A stretch of DNA of 64,000 nucleotides, from NCBI GenBank assembly GCA_033065855.1, contig JAVXUO010002759.1, forward strand, positions 30,376 through 94,375, in the 5' to 3' direction. Below the pieces are notes generated by a model. That model ran no database searches. It worked only from the letters and a program-made list of their open reading frames with translations, and was not told the origin of the DNA. The stretch is from Escallonia rubra. Taxonomy: Eukaryota; Streptophyta; Magnoliopsida; Escalloniales; Escalloniaceae. This document shows, piece by piece, positions 47,951 through 60,400 of this stretch (position 1 is its first letter; the number at the start of each line of letters is the position of its first letter). Position numbers and translations under genes: made by a program.

Positions 47951-48978
47951 AAACATTGATTCTATATAGGGTAAGATGTATCATATGATAGTCAATTAAG
48001 CACAACAATCTCACATAGAACATTCAATCATTGCTTGTATACTCAAGATATGTCAATTTATTTCATTTAGCAATTAAGCTTGTAGCTAGCTTCCCTAGCT
48101 AAAACAAGATATGCTCTTCCTCTAATGTTCTCTCAAAACACACAATCACATAGCATATAGAATCAAGATTATTTATCCCCCTTTGTCATCAACAAAGAGA
48201 CAAGGGTATGCACGTGTGAAGAGATAGTTATAAGCAAGATAATGGCGTGAAGTGCATATAACTCATGAACTCATACTGATGACATCAAGAGTTCCTTCAT
48301 GATCCAAAGAAAGATATTCAAAGTAGCTCAATAATCTCATCTACTTCATGCATATTTCAAGAGTAACAAGATAGTATATGATTCAAGCATGTAAGCTCCC
48401 CTTATCAAGTTATCTTATGCATATTCCATCATAATGTATGCTCCCCCTCAATCAATGCCAACAATATCAAACAAACACAACTAAATATCTAATTGAGTCA
48501 TGCTCTCTTTTTGGCATTACCAAAAGGTGTGTGTGTAGGAATGGCAACGTGAAGCATTAAGATGACATAATTTCAACATGAAATTTTCACAAAGCGAATA
48601 ATGGTCATCAACAATCAATATTTTCAATATAAATGCAAGAGGACCATCCATCGACAAGGTTCACATTAATTCTCAACAAGCAAGCTATTTATAGATTTGA
48701 CAATTTAAGCATACTTGATAACATATAAGTTTAGAACATAGCACAATGTTGGGAAGATCATTAAGTTGTACCCTCTTGGTGAATTACCAAGGAATTGAGC
48801 TCATGAGTGATCATTCTTGAAGTCCATTTTCTTGACAAGCTTTGAGGCTCTCCTCATTTGAAGTAGCATGTCCAATCTCGGAATGCTTACTCCCCCTTAA
48901 GATTTGCTCTTTCTTCTCAAAATTTTCTTGGAGCCTTCTCCTTGTTGCTATTTGCCTTTACCTTTGAACAACCTACAA

Positions 48979-50691
48979 TTACAATTTAGGTCTAACTTTT
49001 GGTACCCACATTTTCTTGGATCCATGAGTGTTAGTCTTAGCAACATTAAGAAACTCTTTAACAACCCACATTTTCTTTACACATCCAACATAAACAATTC
49101 TACAAGGACAATAACTAGTCCTATGCCCTTTCTTGTTGCACCAACCACAATGTGTAAATGGTGTGCAATAGTTCTTTGGTTGTCTTGGAGGAACATTTAA
49201 CCTAGCTTGTTGTTTAAAAACTTTAGGAGGTAAGGTGAGGGGATCTAATCCAACACCGCCTTTGTTTAGGCCAACTCTTTGGTGTCCAAGCATGACATCC
49301 AAGTTGTTTTTACCATCAACAAAATTTTTGAAGGCATTTTTTCAAATCACAAATCTCAAGTTTTAAATCTTCATTTTGTTTTTCTAAGGCCAAAGTTTTG
49401 CAAGAGATTTGTTTTGAGCTAAGAGTATTAGCAATTAATTCAACCAAATCATTATTCACATGCTCTACATATAAGTGGTTAGATATGCATTCATTCTTGG
49501 CATGCAACTCATTATTTTCACTTTTTAAGTCATCTAGCTCTTTTGAAATCGCACGCACTTGTTTTTTCAAAGCACATTTTTCTTGGCTAATTTCATGGAT
49601 TCTTCATATAAAAGAGCGTAAGCATCATAAATATCATCATTGGAAAAATTGCTATCACTATCACTATATGAAGAATTTACCTCATCTTCTTTTTTAGCCA
49701 TGAAGCATAGATTTGAATCTCTATCATCGAAATCACAACATTCATCTCCACTTGAGTCATTATCGCTCCAAATAATGGCTTTAATTGATGTCTTTATGGA
49801 GTGCTTCTTTCTTGCCTCGTTCTTCTTCTTATTCTCCCTTGAGGTACTCTCCATACTTGACTCGTTCTTGCTCTTATGCAAGTTTCCATCTTTCTTCATT
49901 TTGAGATACTCATTAAATTCCTTTGCAAGTATATCAATCTCTTTGTTATTCAAGTCTTTCTCCTCCGCACATGAAGATTGATCCGTTGTTGATGAAGCTT
50001 TAAGAGCAATGCACTTCTTCTTCTTCTTTGGAACTTTTTGCCCGGATGATTCGAGTTGCATTTCATAGGTCATCAAGGAGCAAATTAATTCATCCAACGG
50101 AAAGGTATTAAGATCATTTGATTCTTGAAGTGCGGTGATTTTTGCATTCCATTCTCTAGGTAATGACCTAATTACCTTTCTCACAAGATCACTGTTAGAG
50201 AAATCTTTTCCTAATTGTTTCAAAGTATTAACAATTTTAGTGAAACGAAAATTCATTTCCATAATAGATTCATCGAAAAATATTTGAAACAATTCATATT
50301 CTCTATGCCATAAATTCATCTTTGAATCTCTTAGAAGAGAAGTTCCTTCATGAGTGACTTGAAGTGTATCCCACATACTCTTCGCCGAATCACACGCAAT
50401 AACTTGATTAAGTTCATTTGTGTTTAGAGCACAAACAAGACAATTCTTAGCTCTAGAATTCATGCAAAGCATATTTCTATCATAGTCATTAAATTCGGAT
50501 TTCTCCTTTGGCACAAGCTTATTCCTAATCCTCTTGGTTGGAACATAAGGGCCATCTTCAACAATTCCCCACATTTCATAATCTAAAGATTCTAAAAATA
50601 CTCGCATCTTAATTTTCCATATACTATATGAAGACCCATCAAAAAGTGGAGGTCTAGTAATAGAACTCCCCTCAAGACTAGAAAACCCCAT
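48979..50691 (-). pseudogene. gag of element D, nearly intact (two frameshifts)
   Basis: From ATG 50691 the first 374 codons are open. They hold the SIRE capsid: TRPPLFDGSSYSIWKIKMRV at the N-terminus, SMWDTLQVTHEGT, and a Lys-rich stretch KKKKKCIALKA. A 1-nt indel in the A5 run (T-run at 49577-49581 on +) creates TGA 49569-49567. The next 84 codons, a coiled coil with ELDDLKSENNELHAKNE, are open in another frame. A second 1-nt change in a T4 run (49321-49324) restores the original frame. The last 107 codons include a CCHC knuckle, CGWCNKKGHRTSYC. Both breaks are in homopolymers, so assembly errors are possible. It ends at 48979. Confidence 0.8.
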
Positions 50692-50735
50692 GATCTTTTA
50701 ACTCTCTAGGTGTTAACCAAAAAATCAAGAGCCGA

Positions 50736-50748
50736 GGCTCTGATACCA
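50736..50748 (-). other. primer-binding site of element D
   Basis: TGGTATCAGAGCC on the minus strand, two bases inside the LTR edge, matching initiator methionine tRNA. The gag ATG follows only 45 nt later. Confidence 0.88.
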
Positions 50749-50750
50749 CT

Positions 50751-52145
50751 TGAAACCAATAAAACAAACCTAAATAGGGTGAATAGGGTTTTTGAAATAT
50801 AATGGGGAATTTAAACTAAGCACAATCATAAATCTCAAACAAACCAAGTAATAATTCAATGAAGATGCTAACTAAACAATCTCAAACAATTAAAGAGCAA
50901 TAAGTAAAGAGATTGAGTTAGAGATACTTGACAAGGAGATTTAAATGGTTCGGCTTGATATACCCTTAAGCCTACATCCACCTCTTCAAGGAAGTCCCTT
51001 GCAAGAGCACTAGAATCCATTAGCAATAATCTTCTTCCGGGTCAAGATCAAAACCCTTACAACACTTGGTGATATCCCCACACCAAGCACAAGCCTTGAA
51101 TCCACAAAGCTCACCCAAGACTTGACAAACCCAAGCCTTGATCACAATTATTTTACAAAGATCAAATGTGTACAAAGAAACCCTCTTGAAAGGAAATGAG
51201 TACAAATGAAGCTCTAGTGCAATAGAGAGATAAGAGAATTGATGACTTGAAGAATGCTCACTCTTAATCAAAGAATTGCTCACAAAGATGCTCTCTTTAA
51301 TTATGTAAAATCATGAAGATGAAGAGAGAAAAGTTTAATCTATGAGCCTTGATGTTTCTTTAATGAATGGAGGCTTAGGATGTGGTTTCCATAGTGTATG
51401 ATGAAGCTCCAAATCATTTATATAGAGAGCAAATGAAATATAGCCGTTATAGGCATAGTATGGGCAAAACTGTCATTGTAGTCGACTGTAACCCAATGCA
51501 ATCGACTGTAATCCCTCGAAAATAGCCGTTGGAACTGAATCTTGACCAATGCAGTCGACTGTATTACCCTACTGCCTATCGGCTGCCTCACGGAACCCCC
51601 TTTCCTATTTTGGGCATAACTTTCTCTAGAAAAATCGGATTTAGGTGCCGTTTTTTGCGTTGGAAATCTAATGAAAATTTTTATCAAGATATGAAAAGAT
51701 TAGCACCAAAAACAGTTTTGAGAAAATCTGAGTAAGCTCCAAAGTTCACTCATATTCAAGAACCACGCTTGTGTGAATGATTATGAACTCACATGCAATG
51801 CACAATGTGTCCTAAGGTCTTTTTAGGTCATAGTAATCAATCCAAGCATCAAACCAAGACTATTTGCATAATAAGAAAGATCAATTATAATCGATAGTAA
51901 CTTAGCCGATGCATTCTTTGTTGCTCTTCGACATTGGACTTGATGAAGCTTCTATTAGCATGTCCACTATAACTTTAAGCTTCTTTGGCTTGAATCCATC
52001 TATCCAACTTCTCAAATGTGTCTTCATGAGTGTGGATGTATATGCCTACTAAGAATACACTCAAAGCACACATTATAACATAATTAATGTGTAGTTATCA
52101 TCAAAACAAGATGTAAGCCTAGGTTATCCAACCATAGGGCTAACA
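50751..52145 (-). repeat. 5' LTR of element D
   Basis: 1,395 bp with the same ends as the other copy. TATA box at 51425-51417. About 66 bp are missing relative to the 3' LTR, lost between short repeats in the array region (51470-51570). Confidence 0.93.
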
Positions 52146-52150
52146 CTAAC

Positions 52151-54040
52151 TTTGAAAAGCTTAGGTTGTGGACTTAAGTCGTTATGGATGACATTAGAGC
52201 TGATTCTCAAAATCGCAGCCGAAGTCATCCAGTCCGGGTGATGGTATGGGTCAAGTGTGGCCCATATTGTCTAGACATGGAGTTCATTGGCTTTGTGTGG
52301 CTAATCTTTAACAAGGAAGCCAAGGCATAAACACATGGGATCCTTATATCCTACATCGGAGGTTGACAGTTTATGATTGGCCTTACTAGACCTCATCTAC
52401 AAAGTTACAAGTACACATTTGTCATGTGGTTAGGCTATAGACCTTGGTTGCTACAAATAGTATCAGAGTTGGCTCCCAAAGCTCGACCCATATCATTCTG
52501 CCTGGTTACTAAGTTACGCTTAGGTGTGGCCCATACAGATGGTGTTCTTGAGCTATGTGAGGCTAAAGGTTAGAGAGGAGGTTAAGGCATAATAACATTT
52601 GATAGCGAGGAGATCCTAAGATTCATAGATTCTTTTATGGCATTAGTAGTATTTAAACTCACATAATGAAAAGCTATCAAAATTGTGCCATCGAATGTGG
52701 TAGAGTTTGTCATTAACCTTATAAGAGCTTGCACATAAACTCATTTATACTTACTTGTATAGCTTCCTTCTAATGAGCATTATCCTTTGGTGAGGCCGTA
52801 GACCTAGGTCATCACATATGCTTAGTGTCATCGGTAAAGTCCAATTTAAACCTTTGTGTTGTAAGGCACCTGAAACTATTGAATCAATGTGGGCCACACA
52901 ATACCCTATATATGTAACTTGGGTTACATGATTAGACCCGACCTTTCGAGAGCTGGCTCTTGTACGATCTGTTACGACCAAGGTCGACAGCCCACCACAG
53001 GACATTACCTCCCCCCAAGAGGGCTAGACAGGTAGGTAATGAGTACCTTGACATGTCTTACAAATCCTGGAGTCTCCATGGCTTATGTGGGATATAACAC
53101 TTCATTATTCCTTATTCTTTATTTGCTTCAGAATTAAATGAGGGGATGTTTCTTTTTAGCCGACTGTATTTATTATTTCCTTGCTTTTTTGCCAAAGTTT
53201 GGAGGCTTGGACAAGTATTTATTTGTTTATTTTTTTTATTTTTTTGTGTGAAGTAGTCCTTTTACTCTTAGATGGTTAATCTTTTCAAAGTCACCTATAC
53301 CAGTTCAAATTCCTAGTATAGGACCATAATAATGGATCATTACTTCTTATTGTCAAGGTGGAGAATCAACCTCACAATTTTTCGATGTCTATAATATCAA
53401 ATTTGGTATTACAATGGAAGGTGTGCATGATAGTTGGCCTAGAATTTTATGGGCTTCACTATTTGCTAGAGGAAGATCAAAAGATCACTATCGGACGAAC
53501 TTGAACTACTCATATGATGAAGCAAGCAAGTGTAAGCCAAGGGATGACGATATTTTCGAGAGTAAAAGCATATATAACTTGTCGACGAGGGGAAGAGGGC
53601 CTACACTTGCCTATTTCATTCCACGTCCTAGCCTGCTCGACTCATTCCACCTTTTAGAAAACAAGAATGCTCATCACTTAAATGTAAGTAATTAATCATA
53701 AAAAGATAACATCCTACTAGTACATTAAAGAATCATCATATATTTACTAAATAAGATCCAAAAGGTGCGTGCCCATGTTTGTATACCTAATCGGCATGAT
53801 TCTAAACTTAAATTAGAATTTATGAAAAAATCGATAATTACGATCATAGAGAAGTCAGTCTGACATCTGCATTCGAGAGCTCTAATAGCACCTTAAAAAC
53901 ACAATAAGGTGCCTTGCTCAAAAGCACAAATTGGCCACAAGTGTGCGTAACATTGATTGAAATCTAGTGGCAGATTGTAGGATCTGATGGCCATAATCTG
54001 ATCCAATACCAATATTAAAAAAAAAAAAAAAGTTCATTCA
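52151..54040. other. intergenic, decayed repeat, no gene
   Basis: Contains AATAGTATCAGAGTTG (about 52458), a worn primer-site-like word also seen at 45628, and segments similar to 46330-46459. From 53100 on it is AT-rich and unstructured, with an A-tract at 54018-54031. The 93-codon frame at 53414-53695 shows no domain and is probably chance. Confidence 0.4.
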
Positions 54041-54042
54041 AC

Positions 54043-54050
54043 TCTATAAA
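54043..54050 (+). promoter_or_regulatory. possible TATA box of the UBP gene
   Basis: CTATAAAA lies about 360 bp before the start codon. The segment downstream is C/T-rich (CTTCTTCTTC, CTCCTCCTCC), as is common in plant 5' untranslated leaders. The assignment rests on position only. Confidence 0.3.
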
Positions 54051-54298
54051 ATGACCAAATCCAACCCATTGGATTGGAACAATAAAGCACAGCTTGGCAC
54101 CCACGTACGAAATGATGTGGAGCGGGGAGTGGCAATAGTGTTTTTCCCTATTCACGCTCTCACAAATTCCTTTTCGATCATCACACATCTGTGTCTTCTC
54201 CCTCTTACTTCTTCTTCTTCGCCATTGACAAACCAACACAGAAGGCTCCCATTTGTCGCACTCCTCCTCCCAATTTTTTCATTCGCAAAACCCTAATC

Positions 54299-54403
54299 AT
54301 GCACTCAAACACCCAGTCACACACATAACATTACTGCGCGTGTCTGTGTGTGTGACGTAGAGAGGGAGTGAGAGGAAGAGTGGAGGTGGTTCGGATGTGG
54401 TAA
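54299..54403 (+). promoter_or_regulatory. two short upstream reading frames before the UBP start
   Basis: In the probable leader an ATG at 54299 opens a 9-codon frame ending at TAA 54326-54328. A second ATG at 54395 opens the minimal frame ATG-TGG-TAA (54395-54403), whose stop lies 4 nt before the main ATG at 54408. Upstream frames this close to the start commonly lower or tune translation. Whether they are in the mRNA depends on the transcription start. Confidence 0.4.
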
Positions 54404-54407
54404 ATAG

Positions 54408-57400
54408 ATGGGTGCTGCGGGCTCTAAACTCGAGAAGGCGCTGGGCGAGCAGTTCCCCGAGGGCGAGAGGTACTTCGGCCTCGAGAATTTCGGCAACACT
54501 TGCTACTGTAACAGCGTCCTTCAGGTTAATTCCAACCTACATGTATATGAATATATACATGTGTGTGTGTGTGAAATCAGAGATATGATGAATGCTCGTG
54601 ATTGTGTTTGCAGACGATTGATAGCTCTCTGTGTATGTAGTGCTAATTAACTCGTTGAATTTAGTATCTTTTAGTTGTTCGATTTAGACTTTTTGTCTGA
54701 TTCCTGCAGTTTGAGCCCCCCCCCCCCCCCCCCCCCCCTCTTTTATATTTTAAACAGTGCAAGTTTGGTAGTGGTAGTTTTGTCTCTCTTTTTTTGTTAT
54801 TGGTAGTTAGGCAGTCTGCTAAGGCATTTTGCTTGTCATTTTAGATAGAACTTGACTTGAAGTGTATAGAGCCAACATCGTGAGTGAGGGTATTAATGCT
54901 GTGTTTTTCTGGATGCAATGTGTGGGAGTATATGATGTGCTTTCTATGAATTGACTTTTGTTGGTGGCCATGGTTGCCATTTTTCGCGCCAAAGTTGTCT
55001 GGATAGTTAACCCACAATAAGATCCTTTTTGTTTAGAACTGGTGCTCATTTCTTACCATTTTCTTTTTTCTTTTGCTTTGCACGATTTAATCCATTTAGT
55101 TTTAGGGTGTTATTTCATTCGGGAATTTAGTTTTCCACAGTTGCTCGATTTAGACTTCATTGGATTTTTGGTTTTGTTGTCATGAAGTTTTTGGCTTCTT
55201 TGGGAAATCAATGTTTATGTGTGGTATGTGAGTGACGATATATGCTTCTGGTGATGTAAATTTTAGTTTTTTTATGCTGCGAGTAGTTAAGTAGTCTGGC
55301 TGGGCATTCCACAGAATCGTATGGCTTAAGCTGTCATTGCACATAAAATTGAAAGGTACAAAGTTAACTTCTAGAGTGGCAGCCCTGATTTTGTATTAGT
55401 TTTGTTGACATACCTTCTACAATTGACTTTTTCTGGTGGTCATTGATGCCATTTCGCGCCAGTCATCCAAATGTGATAGATCTTTTTTTTCTCTTTTTTG
55501 GTACAAGAACGTGATAGATCTTCTTTTGTTAAAATAATGGGCATTTGACAGGGTTAACTGGCAAAATTTCCTTTTCTTTTGCTGTTACGTTAATTATCTC
55601 TCTCTCTCTCTCTAGATTCTTCTTCATTTAAAAAGCTTCAATGGTTGCTTTCCAGAATCCTTTGAGTGAAAAAAAGGAAACACCAAAAATTCCTGTACTA
55701 TATATGGAAAATGGGTGGGTAGACACAAAATATTTTTTAAATGACATGCGCATGTACCTTGAAATATCTGTTCGCCTACTTGTACATGCAGATAAAGATT
55801 TTACTATGTATTTGTTCCAAATATGTTTCTTACCAGTTTTATGATCCATACACCACAAGCTGCACAGTAACTACGTCACTGATTGGGGCCCAACGTTCGT
55901 TATTATGTATTCAATGAATTTACTTTTTTTTTAATGTGGTACCTCTGTGTCAAACCCTAGTTTGAAGGATTTGAAATGTTGTTGTGTCAGTGTTGTGTCG
56001 TTTACGTATCCCCCTGCTCCTGTGGAAAGCTTGATCTTAAGTTCAATTAAGAGCGTATATATGTTGCCTTCATTAAATTCATCAGCACTTTGCTGCCCTT
56101 TCGAACCTTCATTGCTCTTTTCAAGGCTTTGTAGTATCTATTTCCATGTCCAGCTACACCCTTCTCCATTTGAGGTGCGCCCGCTGTGTAAGTTTGGCCA
56201 GAGGTGTTTAATTCCGTTAATACTTTTTTACTAGGTGATTACGTCCCCCTTGAAGTTATACTCATTTCCTTCAAAAAACCTAAACTTTGATAAGTCTCCT
56301 GAAGTGTTTCTAAAGTTATTTTACATAATATTGATATTGATTTTCTTGTTTTAGGGTTTGGTTTTCCAATCGGAAAAGGGATAATAATCTTATGTTGTCA
56401 GAATACAGTGATGGTTCAAGGTCACAGTTTTCTAACAAAGGCTACCTGAAATATTGTCTATAACGTACTACTATTCTATTTAATATAAATAGTAATGAGC
56501 GCTTATGTGCGATATATCTGAATCAGACATTCTTTCTTGATTGTTTCCTAATATTTTTCCCATACGTTATGCAGGCTCTTTATTTTTGTGTTCCCTTCCG
56601 TGAACAGTTACTGGAATATTACTCAAGTAACAAAAATCTTGCTGATGCAGAAGAGAATCTGTTGACATGTCTGGCAGACCTGTTTATGCAGGTATAAAAC
56701 TATTGCATAAGACCAGATACTTGGTTAAGGTCGTTTCATTCAAAGACACGTCCTTGACTTGTGCAAAACTGATTTTCTTAATATCTCTCAGTTGTTGAAG
56801 TTTAAAGTCAGGATTCTTTTCTTGATTACTTCCTTGTAGTTAGTTGGATTGAGCAAGTCTCTTTCTTGCAAGCCTATACAAGGGTGTTTTATATTTTCTG
56901 GACTGGCATCCTAAACAGAGTTTACCCTTTTCACAGCTTCAGAAGTGGTATCCACACAAATATTATGCTCTAGTTATTTCATATGGCACACGGGCAAGAT
57001 TTTCAACCTCTTTTCATCTTTTAGAAAAACTCCCTTCATCTTTTAAAAGATGCGAAAAGGAACCAAGTGGATTGCTTGCTAATCATTGCCAAGACATTGG
57101 CATTTTAGGAGACTTTTGAGAAAAGATAAGATAGGAAGGTGGAGTCGAATCAAGAGAATTATTAGTTCATTCCATTTAAGTCATGACTCTTTCAGTAGAC
57201 TCTGGCAAGAGTTGAAAGATCCAATACCTGTAGAAGGTTTCCAATGCTTGTTTTAAGCATTCGAGAGCTACTTAGGCTTGACTTGCTTATTTTTTTTTTA
57301 AATGTGTTTTTTTCTGTTTTCTTTGGATGAGTGGGGTGGGGGTCGATGGGCGTTGTTAAATGCAGCAGGATCAGTTCCAAGTTGCTGGTTCCTTCTCTTT

Positions 57401-60400
57401 GTAAGTGATTCCAAGAAAGGGATAAAAGTTACACTCAAAGTGATATATATGAGTCATTAATTGTTAAGCTCCAATCTTCTTTTGGGCTCATTACTAGGAT
57501 AATTAGGGTTGAAAACAGTAAATTGCCGTTCTCTTTGCTTAATGAAATGCAGCAAACAGAAGGTGAGAAGTGGAGAAGAAGAAGAAACTAAGCATTTGGC
57601 CTAGATTTCCATAGGTGTTTTGAGGAAAGCTTACTTCTTACCAAAAAATGTTTTTGCTTGATTTATGTTTTCTTGATCTAATTAACACATTTCAGTATTA
57701 GAATTAATGACTTTGATTAGAATTTTGCGTCGCGTTTGATTACAAATTAAACATGAAAACCCAATAACCCATATGCTAGGAAAATAAAATCTATAATTCA
57801 ATAGAATGACCACTGTCGAGGAATAAAAAATTTCCAAAATACTTCTAACTCGGAAATGTAAACATTTATTAAGAGACTGATCAAGTATCTCAATTGATTC
57901 TGGACATGCTCTATCAAGGCTAAAAGTCAATTTCGCCTTTCCCAAGTGGACTCAACCATCCACATTTGGGATTACCTTTTCTTGAACCTCTTGCAGACTG
58001 CACCAAAGGCCAATCAGTGGCAGTGCCACAATCTACTCAGTGGTGCCAATTGACTGGACTGAGATTTAAAAGTAATTACGTTTACATACCAGAATATTTT
58101 CACATATAAATGTTGACCTAGTGGGTTCAATTGATGAGGCTCTTACCATATATGTACATCTCTGCCTTTATTAAGGAATCAGTTATAAGAGATGAATGCT
58201 TCAAAGGAGTTATTAATTGTTTTAGGGCATATGTCTCGTTAGGAGATATACTTACTTCGAAGGTAAGACCTATCTGGAGATGCTTCATCTATATGAACCC
58301 ACCCAGCAAAATTTCCTGGACTGCCACTGGAGCAAATAGAGTAACTGGTCTTGCACCCATGTCCTCTTGCCTGCAATTACTCCCAGTGGCTGTCTGTGTT
58401 TCACTGCTCAATCTCGCTTGTTCAACTGCATGTTCTTTCAGTACCATTCTGTTGCCAGAATATGAGAAATTTCAACTATTTTTTCGCCTTCTAAGATACT
58501 TTAACTTTTGTGGTGTGACTTATCATGGAAACCCTATGATCGGTGCCCCTCTTCATTTTTCCTTCCAGATAATTAGGCAAATTTGGCTTTACTCTCCCAT
58601 CCCAGACAAAATTGAAAGAAAAAACCTACTTGCGCATATATTTGATCTGTAAGTTCCTATATATGTCCATCCTTCCAAAAACTATAAATTGCAGAAGTAA
58701 AGGTATATATTGTTTTCATTGTGATGATTGCTTGGGGCTGTATGCTTATTTTATGGCATTTACTGATTGTCAATACTCTGTTACTCTCCGTTTCAACCTT
58801 GCCATAATTACTTGTACTCCTAGTCTGACGTTGTTAGCAGTTAGCATCTCTCTTCAAATTATCACTGTTGAATGGACTATACTTGTTATGTATGCAGATA
58901 AGCTCTCAAAAGAAGAAAACTGGTGTCATTGCTCCTAAGCGCTTTGTACAGAGATTGAAGAAGCAGAATGAGATTTTCCGCAGCTATATGCACCAGGTAT
59001 TGCTTAACATGCTTTAAGTGTGGAGAATTGGCACTATGACCATTTTAAATGTCAACACACACACCCCACAAAAGAAGAAACCTAGAAATGACACAGTTGA
59101 GACTTGGGACACTTCTTGATGGTTTCCAGGTTGATTCCCAGTTTTCTGCGCTTGAAACACCAAATTGTCAAATCCGCAGGTAGAGTATATTTAATATGCC
59201 TTGTTTTCGGTGTTCTGGAACTCTTAACTTTTTGCAGCATCTCGTGTCCCTAGTTGGGGTCCGTGTTTTTATCATGTAACTGTAGGAAATAACATTAAGT
59301 TAGCAAAGAAAAATTTATCTGCTCTGACTTCGTGAATAGCATTTGTGAGAGGCACTAAAAGTTGAGGCGTTGCAGTGGTTGGTACTTATGATTATGTCTC
59401 TAGTCACGGCTTGGTTCTTCTAGGAGATTGATATGCTATTGGAAATTGCTTCTTAGCCTTTTGCATATGAGACTTCATTCTATAGATATTAGTTAGGCAT
59501 TGTTGGTTTTGCTTTTTTTTCTGGCACATAGTACTTCCTAAATTGTTGACCATCTCTATTTCCTTGTGGTTGGTTTAGTATTTTTGCTTCTTTTTTAAGA
59601 TTCCAGTTCCATCCATCGTCTTGTTGTTGGATGGTGCTGTTTTGTCTGCAAGTGGAGGGCTGGAGGTGTTTTAGGCAGTTAGAAGTGCGTGTAGGAGAGT
59701 GGTTTTCTTACAGCTTTCATGGTGTTCTTTACTCTGGGGGTGGATTTCCATAAGAAGTTCCTTTTTCTCGTCTTTTCCGATTCGGAATCCAAAAGGACCT
59801 TCTCAGTTGTTTTTGTTATCCTTTGGTATCTCGATTCGTGTATCGAAAGTATACCTCTTCACTTATCTTCTGTTTAATGAATTGGTCTCGTCAACTGTTT
59901 GAAAAGAGTAGAGAATCAGAACATGCATTTTGGTCTCCATTTCCTCCCCCTCCCCCGTTAAAAGCTAGATTGAAATTTCTCCTACATTTTTATAATCTCG
60001 TGGAGTTCTCAAATTTTATGTACACATTTCTGTTATTCATTCAATGGCTGAGTCAGTGATAATTGGAATGTTTTCTCGTCATACTTGGTTTTTGCTTCCC
60101 TGCGCTCCTTCCCCCCCCCCCCACACCTATCTTGGTTGTAAGTGTGCGTATTTGAGAAAGAGTGTTGTTTGAGGTCTGTGGCTTTGTCTTTAAAGGAATT
60201 GGTTGTCCTGGGTGTAGTCCTGCTGCAAATTCACCTGAAGCCTACAGAAACATGGTCTAACTGTAGCAGATAGATGAGCTTCTGGATTATTAGGCCATGG
60301 CCGTGTGTGTGTGTTGGGGAGGGGGGGGGATGGGGGTTTCTTTTATCTGGTCTCAGTTTGCTGCTGATAGGCTCAGCCTCGATTCAGCATGGTGGAATCT

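Larger units (their letters stand above)
46465..52145 (-). mobile_element. SIRE-like gag-only retrotransposon D
   Basis: 5,681 bp flanked by the exact duplication CTAAC (46460-46464 and 52146-52150). The LTRs are 1,463 bp (left) and 1,395 bp (right). An initiator-Met primer site and a GGGGGAGATT purine tract are present. Between the LTRs there is a long gag but no protease, integrase or RT. It is therefore a non-autonomous element of the kind called TR-GAG, which would depend on enzymes of a full SIRE element. The ends differ from element C, so it is a separate family. Confidence 0.93.

Noticed and set aside
54408..54650. UBP exon 1 read through as an 80-codon protein
   Set aside because: The family sequence stops exactly at the GT donor after codon 39; what follows is intron sequence.
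58131..58938. 173-codon and 108-codon frames between UBP exons 2 and 3
   Set aside because: They lie in an intron with clear splice sites. The residues show no domain and the frames do not join the UBP exons.
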